Shown piece after piece: positions 1 to 7,257 of a stretch of DNA of 16,747 nucleotides. A program made the translations under genes and the position numbers. The notes under the pieces are model-generated. The model did no database searches and was not told where the DNA came from. It was given only the letters and a program-made list of their open reading frames with translations. This DNA comes from DASPKO01 sp035628055 (lineage in GTDB: Bacteria > Planctomycetota > Phycisphaerae > Phycisphaerales > UBA1924), in contig DASPKO010000242.1 of assembly GCA_035628055.1 (NCBI GenBank), positions 1 through 16,747 on the forward strand, written 5' to 3'. Every line of letters begins with the position of its first letter. The first letter of the stretch is position 1.

Positions 1-75
1 ATCGGCGAGCGCGGGCGTCAGCGCCAAGCTTCCCGCCAGCAGTCCGCCCAGAAGCAATGTACCGAACTTGACCAT
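1..75 (-). CDS. Secreted protein, N-terminal 25 residues only (cut by window edge)
   Basis: Reading leftward from an ATG at 75, the 25 visible codons give a classic Sec signal peptide: MVKF, then a hydrophobic core (GTLLLGGLLAGSLAL), then a TPALAD end that fits signal peptidase I cleavage after ALA. A GGGAG-type ribosome binding site lies about 6 bases upstream of the ATG (complement of 81-86), which supports the start. The rest of the gene is outside the window, so its function cannot be stated. It follows the DsbD-like gene on the same strand after 65 nt, so the two are plausibly co-transcribed. If so, a periplasmic redox or redoxin-type protein would be a reasonable guess, but that is inference from position only. 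Confidence 0.7.
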   Translation of the reverse strand, partial: MVKFGTLLLGGLLAGSLALTPALAD

Positions 76-140
76 GGGTGCTCCCTTCGTTCGCCCACCA
101 GGCGCCCCGGCAACGCGCCGGAGGGCCCGCGGGCCGTGCG

Positions 141-1034
141 TCATTTCGCCGGCGCTCGGGGCCCGGCATCGTTCGTCGGCCTGCGCTCCCCGTCGGGCGT
201 GCCCGCGGCGCGGGGTGCGGGCAGCTCCAGCAGATAGAACTCGCGCCGCGCGGTGCCGCGGTCGATCTCGACCACCGCGCGCACCGGCCGCGGGTCGGCC
301 GCCTGGCCCCCGAGTCTCACCGCCAGCGTCTCCCCCGCCGCCCGCCCGCGCTCGAGCAGATCCTCGACGGGGCGCGAGTCGGCCAGTGGGTAGACCGAAA
401 TCCCGCGCGCGCCGGGCGCGGCGATCCGCAGCGTCCGTCCCTCCAGCCGGGCCTGCTTCCCCTCTGCCTCGTTCCAGGAACCGGGCAGCCGCGCCCGTGC
501 CTCCGCGAATCTGGCGGCCGTCGCCGGGTCGGGCTTGGGGCCCTCGCCCGGCGCCACGATCGGCAGCGTGATCGAAACCGCCTGCGCCCCGGGCACGCAG
601 GAGTCCTTGCACACCAGCCACTCGAGCTCCCCGGTGATCGTCACGGCGTCCCCGGCCTTCACAGCCTCCGACACCTTCACCGGCACGAGCAGGGTCACGC
701 GCCGCTCATAGACCAGGTCGAGCAGGTCGCCCGGGCTCACGTGGCGCGTCGGCGCCGGCCACTGGATCTCACCGAGCGCCACCCCAGCCGGGGCCGACAG
801 CCGCACGTCCGGGGGCATCCCCGTATCGGAATACCCGTTCCAGTACAGGTGCCAGTCCGGCGCGATCTCGAAGCTGACGCCCAGCGTCGTCGTGCCACCT
901 GCCGGCACCGTGGCGTGCTCGGCGATGAGTGCCGCCCGGACGTGGGGCGACGCCCCCGCCGTCGGCGGCTCACCCGCCGGTTCGCTCGGCAAACCCGCCC
1001 AGGCACACGTCACCAGCGCCAGCCACACCACCAT
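141..1034 (-). CDS. Secreted DsbD N-terminal (nDsbD-like) domain protein
   Basis: The 297-residue product resembles the periplasmic N-terminal domain of the thiol:disulfide interchange protein DsbD, which passes reducing power to periplasmic partners. Residues 1-13 (MVVWLALVTCAWA) are a short hydrophobic signal-like segment. Residues 30-160 carry the family pattern: WHLYWNGYSDTG (61-72), QWPAPTRH (91-98), LVYERRVTLLVPV (107-119) and ELEWLVCKDSCVPG (136-149), where Cys142 and Cys146 are the expected redox pair. The remaining 140 residues are not recognised. The membrane domain and the C-terminal thioredoxin domain of full DsbD are absent, so this is a stand-alone domain. I chose ATG 1034 because GGGAG sits about 9 bases upstream and the coding frame before it is low-complexity Arg/Gly; the n-region is oddly uncharged. 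It is divergent from the rhodanese-like lipoprotein gene. Confidence 0.8.
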   Translation of the reverse strand: MVVWLALVTCAWAGLPSEPAGEPPTAGASPHVRAALIAEHATVPAGGTTTLGVSFEIAPDWHLYWNGYSDTGMPPDVRLSAPAGVALGEIQWPAPTRHVSPGDLLDLVYERRVTLLVPVKVSEAVKAGDAVTITGELEWLVCKDSCVPGAQAVSITLPIVAPGEGPKPDPATAARFAEARARLPGSWNEAEGKQARLEGRTLRIAAPGARGISVYPLADSRPVEDLLERGRAAGETLAVRLGGQAADPRPVRAVVEIDRGTARREFYLLELPAPRAAGTPDGERRPTNDAGPRAPAK

Positions 1035-1048
1035 ATTCGAGGACTCCC

Positions 1049-1069
1049 GGCGTCCGTAACCCGGACGCC
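1049..1069. repeat. Perfect 8-bp inverted repeat in the divergent intergenic region
   Basis: Arms GGCGTCCG (1049-1056) and CGGACGCC (1062-1069) are perfect inverted copies around a 5-base loop (TAACC). The repeat lies 15 bases upstream of the DsbD-like start codon, immediately before its GGGAG ribosome binding site, and about 87 bases upstream of the lipoprotein start. It could be an operator shared by the two divergent genes or a leader hairpin of the DsbD-like mRNA. There is no T-tract, so it is not an ordinary terminator. Confidence 0.5.
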
Positions 1070-1155
1070 CCGCCCCACGCCCACGTACGCGCGCGCCACG
1101 CCGGGTGTTCGCCTCCGCGGGTGCGGCCGATCCGGCGCCCGCTATGCTAGGAATC

Positions 1156-1692
1156 ATGGCGTTCCCAGACATCATCCCGGCGCCGGGAGGCCCGACCGCC
1201 CGGTTCCGGCGCCCCGTGCTCGCCCTGCTGGTGGCCATGGCCGCCGGCCTTGGAGGGTGCAAGACCCGGGTGAGCGACAAGTCCCTCGAGTTCGTCGGCA
1301 TCCCCGAGATCCGCAGGCTGCAGGCCTCGGGCAACCCGCGCAGCGTGCTCCTGATCGATCCGCGTTCCCACCGCGACTTCGCGGAGGCGCACATTCCCGG
1401 CGCCCGCTCCATCCAGCTCAGCGAGGTGTCCGGACTCAAGGGTGATACCGACCCGGAGCTCGAGCGCTTCAAGAACCTGGTGGTCTATGGGGACGACCCC
1501 TCGACGGGTTCGGCCCGCGGGATGGCCAAACGCCTCCTCAACGCCGGGTACGACTCGGTCTATCTCTTCGCCGGGGGCCTGCGCGAGTGGATGGCCGCCG
1601 GCCTCCCGGTGGAGGGCGACGCCGCCGCGCGCCCAGCTCCCACCGCGCCAGAGCCCGCCACCCCAACACCCCCCGCTGGGAGCATCCGATGA
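1156..1692 (+). CDS. Rhodanese-fold lipoprotein lacking the catalytic cysteine
   Basis: The 178-residue protein has an N-terminal lipoprotein signal: basic RFRR (17-20), hydrophobic VLALLVAMAAG, and lipobox LGGC with Cys35 as the lipidated residue. Residues 45-153 form a rhodanese-like domain: VLLIDPRSHRDFAEAHIPGA (64-83), LVVYGDD (108-114) and VYLFAGGLREWMAAGLPVEG (135-154). Active rhodaneses have Cys directly after the 'VVY' strand; here that place is Gly112, and Cys35 is the only cysteine in the protein, so sulfur-transferase activity is unlikely. A binding or regulatory role is inferred. The tail (155-178) is Pro/Ala-rich. ATG 1156 is preferred because AGGA lies just upstream and it gives a standard lipoprotein signal; in-frame ATG 1144 is an alternative. 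Its stop codon overlaps the cysteine synthase start (ATGA), which suggests translational coupling. Confidence 0.83.
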   Translation: MAFPDIIPAPGGPTARFRRPVLALLVAMAAGLGGCKTRVSDKSLEFVGIPEIRRLQASGNPRSVLLIDPRSHRDFAEAHIPGARSIQLSEVSGLKGDTDPELERFKNLVVYGDDPSTGSARGMAKRLLNAGYDSVYLFAGGLREWMAAGLPVEGDAAARPAPTAPEPATPTPPAGSIR

Positions 1693-2693
1693 GCACCGCG
1701 ACCCGCCCGGCACCGGCCCCCGCCGCCTCCCAGCCCGTGCACCGGCGGACCTACCCGAACATCATCGAGTGTGTCGGCAACACCCGCCTGGTGCGCCTCA
1801 ACCGCGTGATCCCCCCCGGCGGGGCCGAGGTCCTGCTCAAGCTCGAGTTCGACAACCCCGCCGCCAGCGTCAAGGACCGCATCGGCAAGGCCATGATCGA
1901 GGCCGCCGAGCGCGACGGCCTCATCAAGCCCGCGGCCGGGGGCGCGCCGGGAACGCTCATCATCGAGCCCACCAGCGGCAACACCGGCATCGCCCTCGCG
2001 TTGGTCTGCGCCGCCAAGGGCTACCGCCTCAAGCTCACCATGCCCGAGTCGATGAGCCTGGAGCGCCGGGCCCTGCTCAGGCACCTGGGCGCCGAGCTGG
2101 TCCTTACGCCGGCCGACAAGGGCATGCGCGGCGCCGTCGCCGAGGCCCAGCGCCTGGTCGATTCCACGCCCGGCGCCTTCATGCCCCAGCAGTTCGACAA
2201 CCCCGCCAACCCGCAGGTGCACGAGGCCACGACCGGGCCCGAGATCTGGGCCGATACCGGCGGGAAGGTCGACGCGATCGTCTCGGGCGTGGGCACGGGG
2301 GGGACCATCACCGGCGTCACCCGCTTCATCCGCCCGCGCCACGCCGAGTTCCAGGCCATCGCCGTCGAGCCCGAGGCCAGCCCCGTCATCAGCGGCGGCC
2401 AGCCTGGCCTCCACAAGATCCAGGGCATCGGCGCCGGTTTCGTGCCGCGCAATCTCGACACCTCGCTCATCAGCGGCGTCGAGCTGGTCTCCAACGACGA
2501 GGCCTTCGCCTGGGCCAAGCGGCTCGCCAAGGAAGAGGGAATCCTGGGCGGGATCAGCACCGGGGCCAACGTGGCCGTGGCCGCCCGCGTGGCCGCGCGC
2601 CCCGCGTTCCGGGGCAAGCGGATCGTCACCTTCGCCTGCTCCTTCGGCGAGCGCTACCTGTCCACGCTCCTGTTCGCCGATTCGGTCGGCTGA
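1689..2693 (+). CDS. cysK: Cysteine synthase (O-acetylserine sulfhydrylase), PLP-dependent
   Basis: This 334-residue protein makes L-cysteine from O-acetylserine and sulfide in the cytoplasm. Family features are complete: NPAASVKDRIG (56-66) with PLP-binding Lys62; the substrate loop TSGNTG (95-100); the PLP-phosphate loop GTGGT (202-206); GIGAGFVP (246-253) near the C-terminal third; and CSFGERYLST (317-326), where Ser318 occupies the place of the residue contacting the PLP ring nitrogen. Length matches the family (about 310-335). ATG 1689 overlaps the stop of the preceding rhodanese-like gene (ATGA), so the two genes are probably one transcript and translationally coupled. A cystathionine beta-synthase-like or CysM-type specificity cannot be excluded from motifs alone. 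The gene runs tail-to-tail into nuoH with only 27 bases between the stops and no obvious terminator. Confidence 0.93.
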   Translation: MSTATRPAPAPAASQPVHRRTYPNIIECVGNTRLVRLNRVIPPGGAEVLLKLEFDNPAASVKDRIGKAMIEAAERDGLIKPAAGGAPGTLIIEPTSGNTGIALALVCAAKGYRLKLTMPESMSLERRALLRHLGAELVLTPADKGMRGAVAEAQRLVDSTPGAFMPQQFDNPANPQVHEATTGPEIWADTGGKVDAIVSGVGTGGTITGVTRFIRPRHAEFQAIAVEPEASPVISGGQPGLHKIQGIGAGFVPRNLDTSLISGVELVSNDEAFAWAKRLAKEEGILGGISTGANVAVAARVAARPAFRGKRIVTFACSFGERYLSTLLFADSVG

Positions 2694-2720
2694 CGGCCGC
2701 GGAGCCCTGGCGGTCCCCGC

Positions 2721-4106
2721 CTACCGAGCCGTGGCCAGGGCCGACCGTGGTGCGCGCCGCCCGTTGGCACCGGTCGGACCGGGCCCATGCTCCCCCTCCG
2801 CGTCCAGGGGCGGTTCGTCGATTCCCACCTCGTCCATCCCGGGGGGCGGGGCGTAGAACCTCGAGCCCGCCAGGCGCACGCGCCGGTTGGTGGTCGCCTT
2901 GGGAAGCATCGGCAGCAGCATCAGCACCAGCCCCGCGAGCGCCACATTCAGCAGCAGCATCGGCGCCAGGCCCCGATACCCCAGGTGCACCAGCACCGCG
3001 GTGCCCACCACCAGCAGCAGCGTCAGTGGGATCACCGACTGCCACGCCGCGTGCATCACCTGGTCGAAGCGCATGCGCGGCAGCGTCCAGCGGATCACCA
3101 TCGCGAAGCAGACCAGCAGCACGACCTTCGTGAAATAGATCAGCGTCTTGAGCAGCACGACCGCCGCCCCGGTCAGACCCGTCGCCTCGACGGGCAGCAG
3201 GTTGACGAACGGGATGAGGTCCCACCCTCCCAGGAAGAGCAGCACGAAGAAGGTCGAGCTCGTCACCAGGTGGGAGTACTCCGCCAGGAAGAAGAGCGCA
3301 AACCGCATCGACGAGTACTCGGTGTGGTACCCGCCGACCAGTTCCTGCTCCGCCTCGGCGTTGTCGAAGGGGGCGCGGTTGGCCTCGGCCAGGGCCGCAG
3401 TGAAGAAGATGAACGCGGTCAGCGGGTGGTGGAAGAGCAGCCAGCCGTGCTCGAGCTGGTACCCGATGATCCGCTGGGGCAGCAGCGAGCCGACCACGAG
3501 CAGCACGGCCAGCAGCGACAGCCCCAGCGGGATCTCATACGAGATCATCTGGGCCGAGGCTCGCAGCCCGCCCAGGAACGAGTACTTGTTGTTGCTCGCC
3601 CACCCGCCCAGCACCACGCCGTAGACGCCCAGGGCCGCGACCGCCAGCAGGTAGACGACGCCGGCGTTGACCGGCGCGCCGGCGACGATCACCTTCCCCC
3701 CGGGGATCACCCAGTCGCCCACGTGCAGGTCGCCCAGGTTCCACAGCCCGCCCCAGGGGATGATCGCGAACCCGATCAGGGCCGGGATCACGATCGCCGC
3801 CGGCGCCAGCGTGAAGAGGAACCTGTCCGCCCCGCGCGGCTGGTAGTCCTCCTTGAGCAGGAACTTGATGCCGTCGGCGAGCGGCTGTCCGAGCCCCCAG
3901 GCCCCGCGCAGGAACTTCAGGGCCGGCAGCCCGAAGTCGAACCCCACCCGGTTCGGGCCGATGCGGTCCTGAATGTAGGCCGAGATCTTGCGCTCGAGGT
4001 AGATGCTGTAGGCGACGGTGATCAGGACCACGTGGACCATCACCACCGCGGTGACCGCCGAGACGATGAACTGGACCGTCAGGAACGCGGGGGGGTGCTC
4101 CAGCAT
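2721..4106 (-). CDS. nuoH: NADH-quinone oxidoreductase subunit H (complex I membrane subunit)
   Basis: NuoH is the membrane-arm subunit of complex I that forms much of the quinone-binding cavity. Both family signatures are present: ERKISAYIQDRIGPNRVG (38-55), and PFDNAEAEQELVGGYHTEY (246-264) leading into SSMRFALFFLAEY (265-277). GAWGLGQPLADGIKFLLKED (68-87) and RWTLPRMRFDQVM (339-351) are also typical. Multiple hydrophobic segments run from about residue 8 to 400. At 461 residues it exceeds the usual 320-430; the extra is a hydrophobic pair near 355-400 plus a 60-residue polar, Pro/Gly-rich tail (402-461). No other nuo gene is in the window; it follows an ABC exporter ATPase gene after 48 nt. 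ATG 4106 lacks a clear Shine-Dalgarno sequence but fits the family N-terminus. Confidence 0.94.
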   Translation of the reverse strand: MLEHPPAFLTVQFIVSAVTAVVMVHVVLITVAYSIYLERKISAYIQDRIGPNRVGFDFGLPALKFLRGAWGLGQPLADGIKFLLKEDYQPRGADRFLFTLAPAAIVIPALIGFAIIPWGGLWNLGDLHVGDWVIPGGKVIVAGAPVNAGVVYLLAVAALGVYGVVLGGWASNNKYSFLGGLRASAQMISYEIPLGLSLLAVLLVVGSLLPQRIIGYQLEHGWLLFHHPLTAFIFFTAALAEANRAPFDNAEAEQELVGGYHTEYSSMRFALFFLAEYSHLVTSSTFFVLLFLGGWDLIPFVNLLPVEATGLTGAAVVLLKTLIYFTKVVLLVCFAMVIRWTLPRMRFDQVMHAAWQSVIPLTLLLVVGTAVLVHLGYRGLAPMLLLNVALAGLVLMLLPMLPKATTNRRVRLAGSRFYAPPPGMDEVGIDEPPLDAEGEHGPGPTGANGRRAPRSALATAR

Positions 4107-4154
4107 CGGGCGGTAGTGTAGATGGGGCCCGCGCCCCGGTCGGTTCCCCCGCCG

Positions 4155-5528
4155 TCACCCCGCGGCGGGCGCGACCGCCGCCCGCGCCGGCCCCGGCAGC
4201 GCCTCGAAGCTCAGCTCCACCGGCTGGTGGAACTTGTACATCACCGGTCGCATCGGCTCCCCGATCACCTGGAAGGCCGCCGCCCCGGAGATGTGATCGA
4301 GCGTGATGCCCCCCGCGTCGGCCCGGTCCGGGAGGCGGGTCAGCGTGACCGTCACCCCGTAGGCCCCCGAACGCAGGTTGTTGAGGAAGCGGAAGCGCAC
4401 CACGGCCCCGGCCCCCGCCTCGAGTCGCGGGAGCCAGCACTGCTCATCGGCCGTGCCCGTCCCGAACAGGTCCACCCCGACCGAGTCACGCACGTGGAAG
4501 TGCACGTCCAGGTTCGCCAGGGCCACGCGGGCCCGGACCAGCACCTCCACGGTCACCGACTCGCCGAACGTGAGCACCTCCGTCGAGCGACCCTCCGCGT
4601 CCAGCACCCGGACCGCCTCGATGGTCGCCTGCCCCGAGCCGTAGCGGATCTTGCCCCCCTCGGAGAGCTGCTCGGGCCCCTCCGGCGCCGGCTCGGCCAG
4701 CTCCGGCTGGAGCCGCCGGGCCTCCTCGTTCACCGCGCTCCGCAGCGAGCTGATGTAGCGGTCGACCGCCTCGGCGGCCGGGGCGAAGCAGACGGTCCGG
4801 CCCTCGCGCAGGAACAGCCCCTTCTGGCACAGGCTCTTGACGGCGTCGGGCGCGTGGCTCACGTAGAGCAGGCTCACCCCCGAGTCCAGCAGCGTGCGCA
4901 TCTTGGCGACGCACTTCTGCTGGAAGGCCAGGTCGCCCACCGCCAGGATCTCGTCGACGATGAGCACGTCGGGGCGGACCGAGACCGCGACCGCGAAGGC
5001 CAGCCGGGCGTACATCCCGCTCGAGTAGTGCTTGACCGGCTGGTCGATGAAGGCGCCGATATCGGCGAAGGCCGCGATGTCGTCGAAGCGCTCGAGCATC
5101 TCCCGGCGCGAGAGGCCGAGGATCGCCCCGTTGAGCAGCACGTTCTCGCGCCCCGTGAACTCCGGGTCGAACCCCGAGCCCAGCTCCAGCAGCGCCGCCA
5201 CCCGCCCGCGCACCACCACCCGGCCCTCGGTCGGCGCGAGCGTCCCCGCGATCATCTGCAGCAGCGTGCTCTTGCCCGACCCGTTCCGCCCGACGATCCC
5301 CACCGCCTCGCCGCGCCGCACCTCGAAGCTCACGTCCCGCACCGCGTAGAACGGGCTGTAGTACGTCCGCCAGCGCCCGACCAGGGCCTGCTTCAGCCGG
5401 TCGCGGGGCTTGGCATAGATCTGGTATCGCTTGGAGACGCGCTCGACGCTGATCACCGCGTCGCCCGTTCCCGTCGCCGGCGCGCCGCCCGCCGCGGCGC
5501 GCCCGCTCCCCGCGGGCTCACATGACAT
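4155..5528 (-). CDS. ABC exporter ATPase, Wzt-type, with C-terminal carbohydrate-binding-like domain
   Basis: The ATP-hydrolysing subunit of an ABC-2 type polysaccharide exporter (O-antigen, teichoic-acid or capsule type), 457 residues. The nucleotide-binding domain (about 24-245) shows Walker A GRNGSGKST (80-88), signature YSSGM (168-172), Walker B VLIVDE (188-193) and switch His225 (YVSHAPDAV). The stretches LLELGSGFDPEFTGRENV (113-130) and VGDLAFQQKC (197-206) are typical of the Wzt/TagH branch. Residues about 275-445 form a second, beta-rich domain resembling Wzt_C, which in O-antigen systems recognises the modified end of the glycan. The start overlaps the permease gene by 11 nt, so both are coupled. 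No glycosyltransferase is nearby, so the exported polymer is unknown. The C-terminal domain assignment rests on position and composition rather than a strict motif. Confidence 0.9.
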   Translation of the reverse strand: MSCEPAGSGRAAAGGAPATGTGDAVISVERVSKRYQIYAKPRDRLKQALVGRWRTYYSPFYAVRDVSFEVRRGEAVGIVGRNGSGKSTLLQMIAGTLAPTEGRVVVRGRVAALLELGSGFDPEFTGRENVLLNGAILGLSRREMLERFDDIAAFADIGAFIDQPVKHYSSGMYARLAFAVAVSVRPDVLIVDEILAVGDLAFQQKCVAKMRTLLDSGVSLLYVSHAPDAVKSLCQKGLFLREGRTVCFAPAAEAVDRYISSLRSAVNEEARRLQPELAEPAPEGPEQLSEGGKIRYGSGQATIEAVRVLDAEGRSTEVLTFGESVTVEVLVRARVALANLDVHFHVRDSVGVDLFGTGTADEQCWLPRLEAGAGAVVRFRFLNNLRSGAYGVTVTLTRLPDRADAGGITLDHISGAAAFQVIGEPMRPVMYKFHQPVELSFEALPGPARAAVAPAAG

Positions 5529-6426
5529 CCGGGAACCCCCGCCGGGTCTTCATGAAGAAAGCGTACCCCAACTGGGCGGCCACGATCCCCAGGAGCGTGA
5601 CCACCAGCAGGGGGCCCCACTCCGGAAGCCGCCCCTCCAGCAGGGTCCGCCGTGCGCTCTCGATGATGGGCGTGAAGGGGTTCAGCTCGATGAGCCAGCG
5701 ATACCTCTCGGGCAGGCGCTCGGCCTCGTAGAAGATCGGGGTGACGAAGAAGAGCATCTGCAGCAGCACCGCCACCACCTGGCGCGTGTCCCGGATGTAT
5801 ACCCCCAGGGCCGCCAGGAACCACCCCGCCCCCAGCGTCAGGAGCAGGAGGGGCACCAGCACCGCCGGGAAGAGGAGCACGGTCCAGCGGAGCTCGCCGC
5901 GCAGGGCCAGGTCGCCCGCGAGCAGCAGCGCGATCCCGACCGCCCCGAAGACCAGCGAGGAGCTCAGCGCCGCCACCGGCAGGGTCTGAAGGGGGAAGAC
6001 CACCTTGCGCACCAGGTTCGGGCGGTCCAGCACCAGCCCCGGGGCGCGCCCGGCCGACTCCGAGAAGATCCCGTAGACCACGAACCCGCACCAGAACATG
6101 AGCAGGAACTCGGCCGTGTCCCCGACGCCCCCCAGCCGTTCCCACCGGCTCGGGAAGACCACCGTGAACAGGAAGGTGTAGATCGCCAGTTGGATGAGCG
6201 GGCTGACCACCATCCACACCATGCCCAGCATCGTGCCCTTGTGGCGCATCTGCACGTCGCGGGCCGCGAACTGGCGGATCAGGCCCCGGTGCGCCCACAG
6301 GTCGGCGACCAGGGCGGCGCTGTTGAGCAGGTCGGCCGCGCCGGCCCGCGACCCCGAGTGCACGGTGACCGGGTCCTTGGACAGCGGGGGGGTGACTGCG
6401 GCTGGAGACGCGGCGAGGGTGGACAT
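5518..6426 (-). CDS. ABC-2 type polysaccharide export permease, Wzm-type
   Basis: The 302-residue membrane partner of the downstream ATPase. After a polar N-terminus (1-45) comes the cytoplasmic amphipathic stretch LIRQFAARDVQMRHKGTMLG (49-68), characteristic of these permeases. About six hydrophobic membrane segments follow (near 69-92, 108-122, 150-172, 180-215, 220-240, 270-292). The family patterns LVRKVVFPLQTLPV (about 137-150) and LNPFTPIIESAR (about 251-262) are clear. It exports a lipid-linked glycan across the inner membrane. The gene ends inside the start of the ATPase gene (11-nt overlap), the usual Wzm-Wzt order. The ATG at 6426 has no obvious ribosome binding site; the N-terminal 40 residues are not conserved-looking, so an internal start is possible. 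Confidence 0.9.
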   Translation of the reverse strand: MSTLAASPAAVTPPLSKDPVTVHSGSRAGAADLLNSAALVADLWAHRGLIRQFAARDVQMRHKGTMLGMVWMVVSPLIQLAIYTFLFTVVFPSRWERLGGVGDTAEFLLMFWCGFVVYGIFSESAGRAPGLVLDRPNLVRKVVFPLQTLPVAALSSSLVFGAVGIALLLAGDLALRGELRWTVLLFPAVLVPLLLLTLGAGWFLAALGVYIRDTRQVVAVLLQMLFFVTPIFYEAERLPERYRWLIELNPFTPIIESARRTLLEGRLPEWGPLLVVTLLGIVAAQLGYAFFMKTRRGFPDVM

Positions 6427-6478
6427 GCGGGAGCGCCCGGGCGCGGCGCCTGCCGACTTTATGCGCCCCGTCCCGGCC

Positions 6479-6505
6479 CCGGCCCGCTCCGCTCCGCCGG
6501 GCCGG
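6479..6505 (-). terminator. GC-rich hairpin directly after the metallopeptidase stop codon
   Basis: Arms CCGGCCCG (6479-6486) and CGGGCCGG (6498-6505) pair perfectly around an 11-base loop, starting immediately after the leftward stop codon at 6506-6508. No T-run follows on the minus strand, so a classical intrinsic terminator is not shown. It may mark a transcript end or a processing/stability hairpin between the peptidase and the exporter permease. Confidence 0.35.
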
Positions 6506-7219
6506 CTACTCCCGGCGCGAGGAGCCCAGCGCCAGCGTCACGTAGTACGCCAGGGTGAGGATCGCCGTCAGCGTGGCCGCGACGTAGGTGAGCGCCGCCG
6601 CCGAGAGAACCCGCCGGACCATCGGCACCTCATCGGGGTCCACCAGCCCCAGCTCCTGGAGCTGGAGGCGGGCGCGGGCGCTGGCGTCGTACTCGACGGG
6701 CAGGTTCACGAGCTGGAAGGCCACCACGGTCGAGAAGAGGCCGATGCCGCCCCAGAGCAGGACCCCGCCCAATCCTCCGGCGCGCAGGCCGGCGCCCAGC
6801 ACGATCCCCATGATGATGAGCAGGACCGCCAGCCGGCTGCCCACCGCGGCCAGGGGCACGATCCCGTTGCGCAGCCGGAGCGGGGCGTACCCCCGCGCGT
6901 CCTGCAGCGCGTGCCCCGCCTCGTGCGCGGCGATCCCCAGCGAGGCCAGCGAGGTCCCCCCGTACACCTGCGGGCTCAGCCGCAGCGTCTTGCTCCGCGG
7001 GTCGTAATGGTCGCTCAGCACGCCACGGCCCGGCGCGATCGCCACCCCGGTGAGGCCCGCGCGGCGCAGCATGGCCGCGGCCGCCTGGGCCCCCGTCACC
7101 CCGCTCCGTGCCGGCACCCGGCTCATCTGCGCATAGGCGCTCTGCACCCGGAACTGCGCCCACAGCGCCAGCAGCATCGCCGGCGCCAGGAACACGAAGT
7201 ACATCGGGTCGAAGATCAT
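6506..7219 (-). CDS. YugP-type membrane zinc metallopeptidase
   Basis: A 237-residue membrane protein of the neutral zinc metallopeptidase family typified by Bacillus YugP (Zn_peptidase_2). MIFDPMYFVFLAPAMLLALW (1-20) is a first membrane segment; YAQMSRVPARSGVTGAQAA (29-47) is the typical region after it; AAHEAGHALQ (97-106) carries the HExxH zinc site (His99, Glu100, His103); and NLPVEYDAS (172-180) supplies the likely third ligand, Glu176. Two hydrophobic segments lie between them (about 128-146 and 150-170) and one near the C-terminus (210-230). ATG 7219 has GGGGGA about 6 bases upstream. The gene lies 38 nt after the CbpA-like gene on the same strand, so co-transcription with the chaperone is likely and suggests a membrane protein quality-control role (inference; substrates of this family are not known). 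Confidence 0.9.
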   Translation of the reverse strand: MIFDPMYFVFLAPAMLLALWAQFRVQSAYAQMSRVPARSGVTGAQAAAAMLRRAGLTGVAIAPGRGVLSDHYDPRSKTLRLSPQVYGGTSLASLGIAAHEAGHALQDARGYAPLRLRNGIVPLAAVGSRLAVLLIIMGIVLGAGLRAGGLGGVLLWGGIGLFSTVVAFQLVNLPVEYDASARARLQLQELGLVDPDEVPMVRRVLSAAALTYVAATLTAILTLAYYVTLALGSSRRE

Positions 7220-7257
7220 CGCGGGTCCCCCAAAGGCCGCCACCGGCCCGGCGCGTA

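Noticed and set aside
78..1445. Long rightward open frame antisense to the DsbD-like gene
   Set aside because: The product is Arg/Pro/Gly/His-rich without any domain; long antisense frames are expected at this GC content, and the minus-strand frame has clear family motifs.
1442..3133. Long rightward open frame across cysK and the nuoH end
   Set aside because: It runs through cysK in another frame and is low-complexity Arg/Pro; a shadow.
2787..4121. Rightward frame opposite nuoH
   Set aside because: Gln/His/Arg-rich mirror of hydrophobic NuoH codons; no independent evidence.
4124..4137. Short GGGGC/GCCCC hairpin between the exporter ATPase and nuoH
   Set aside because: Five-bp stem with no T-run; common by chance in such GC-rich sequence.
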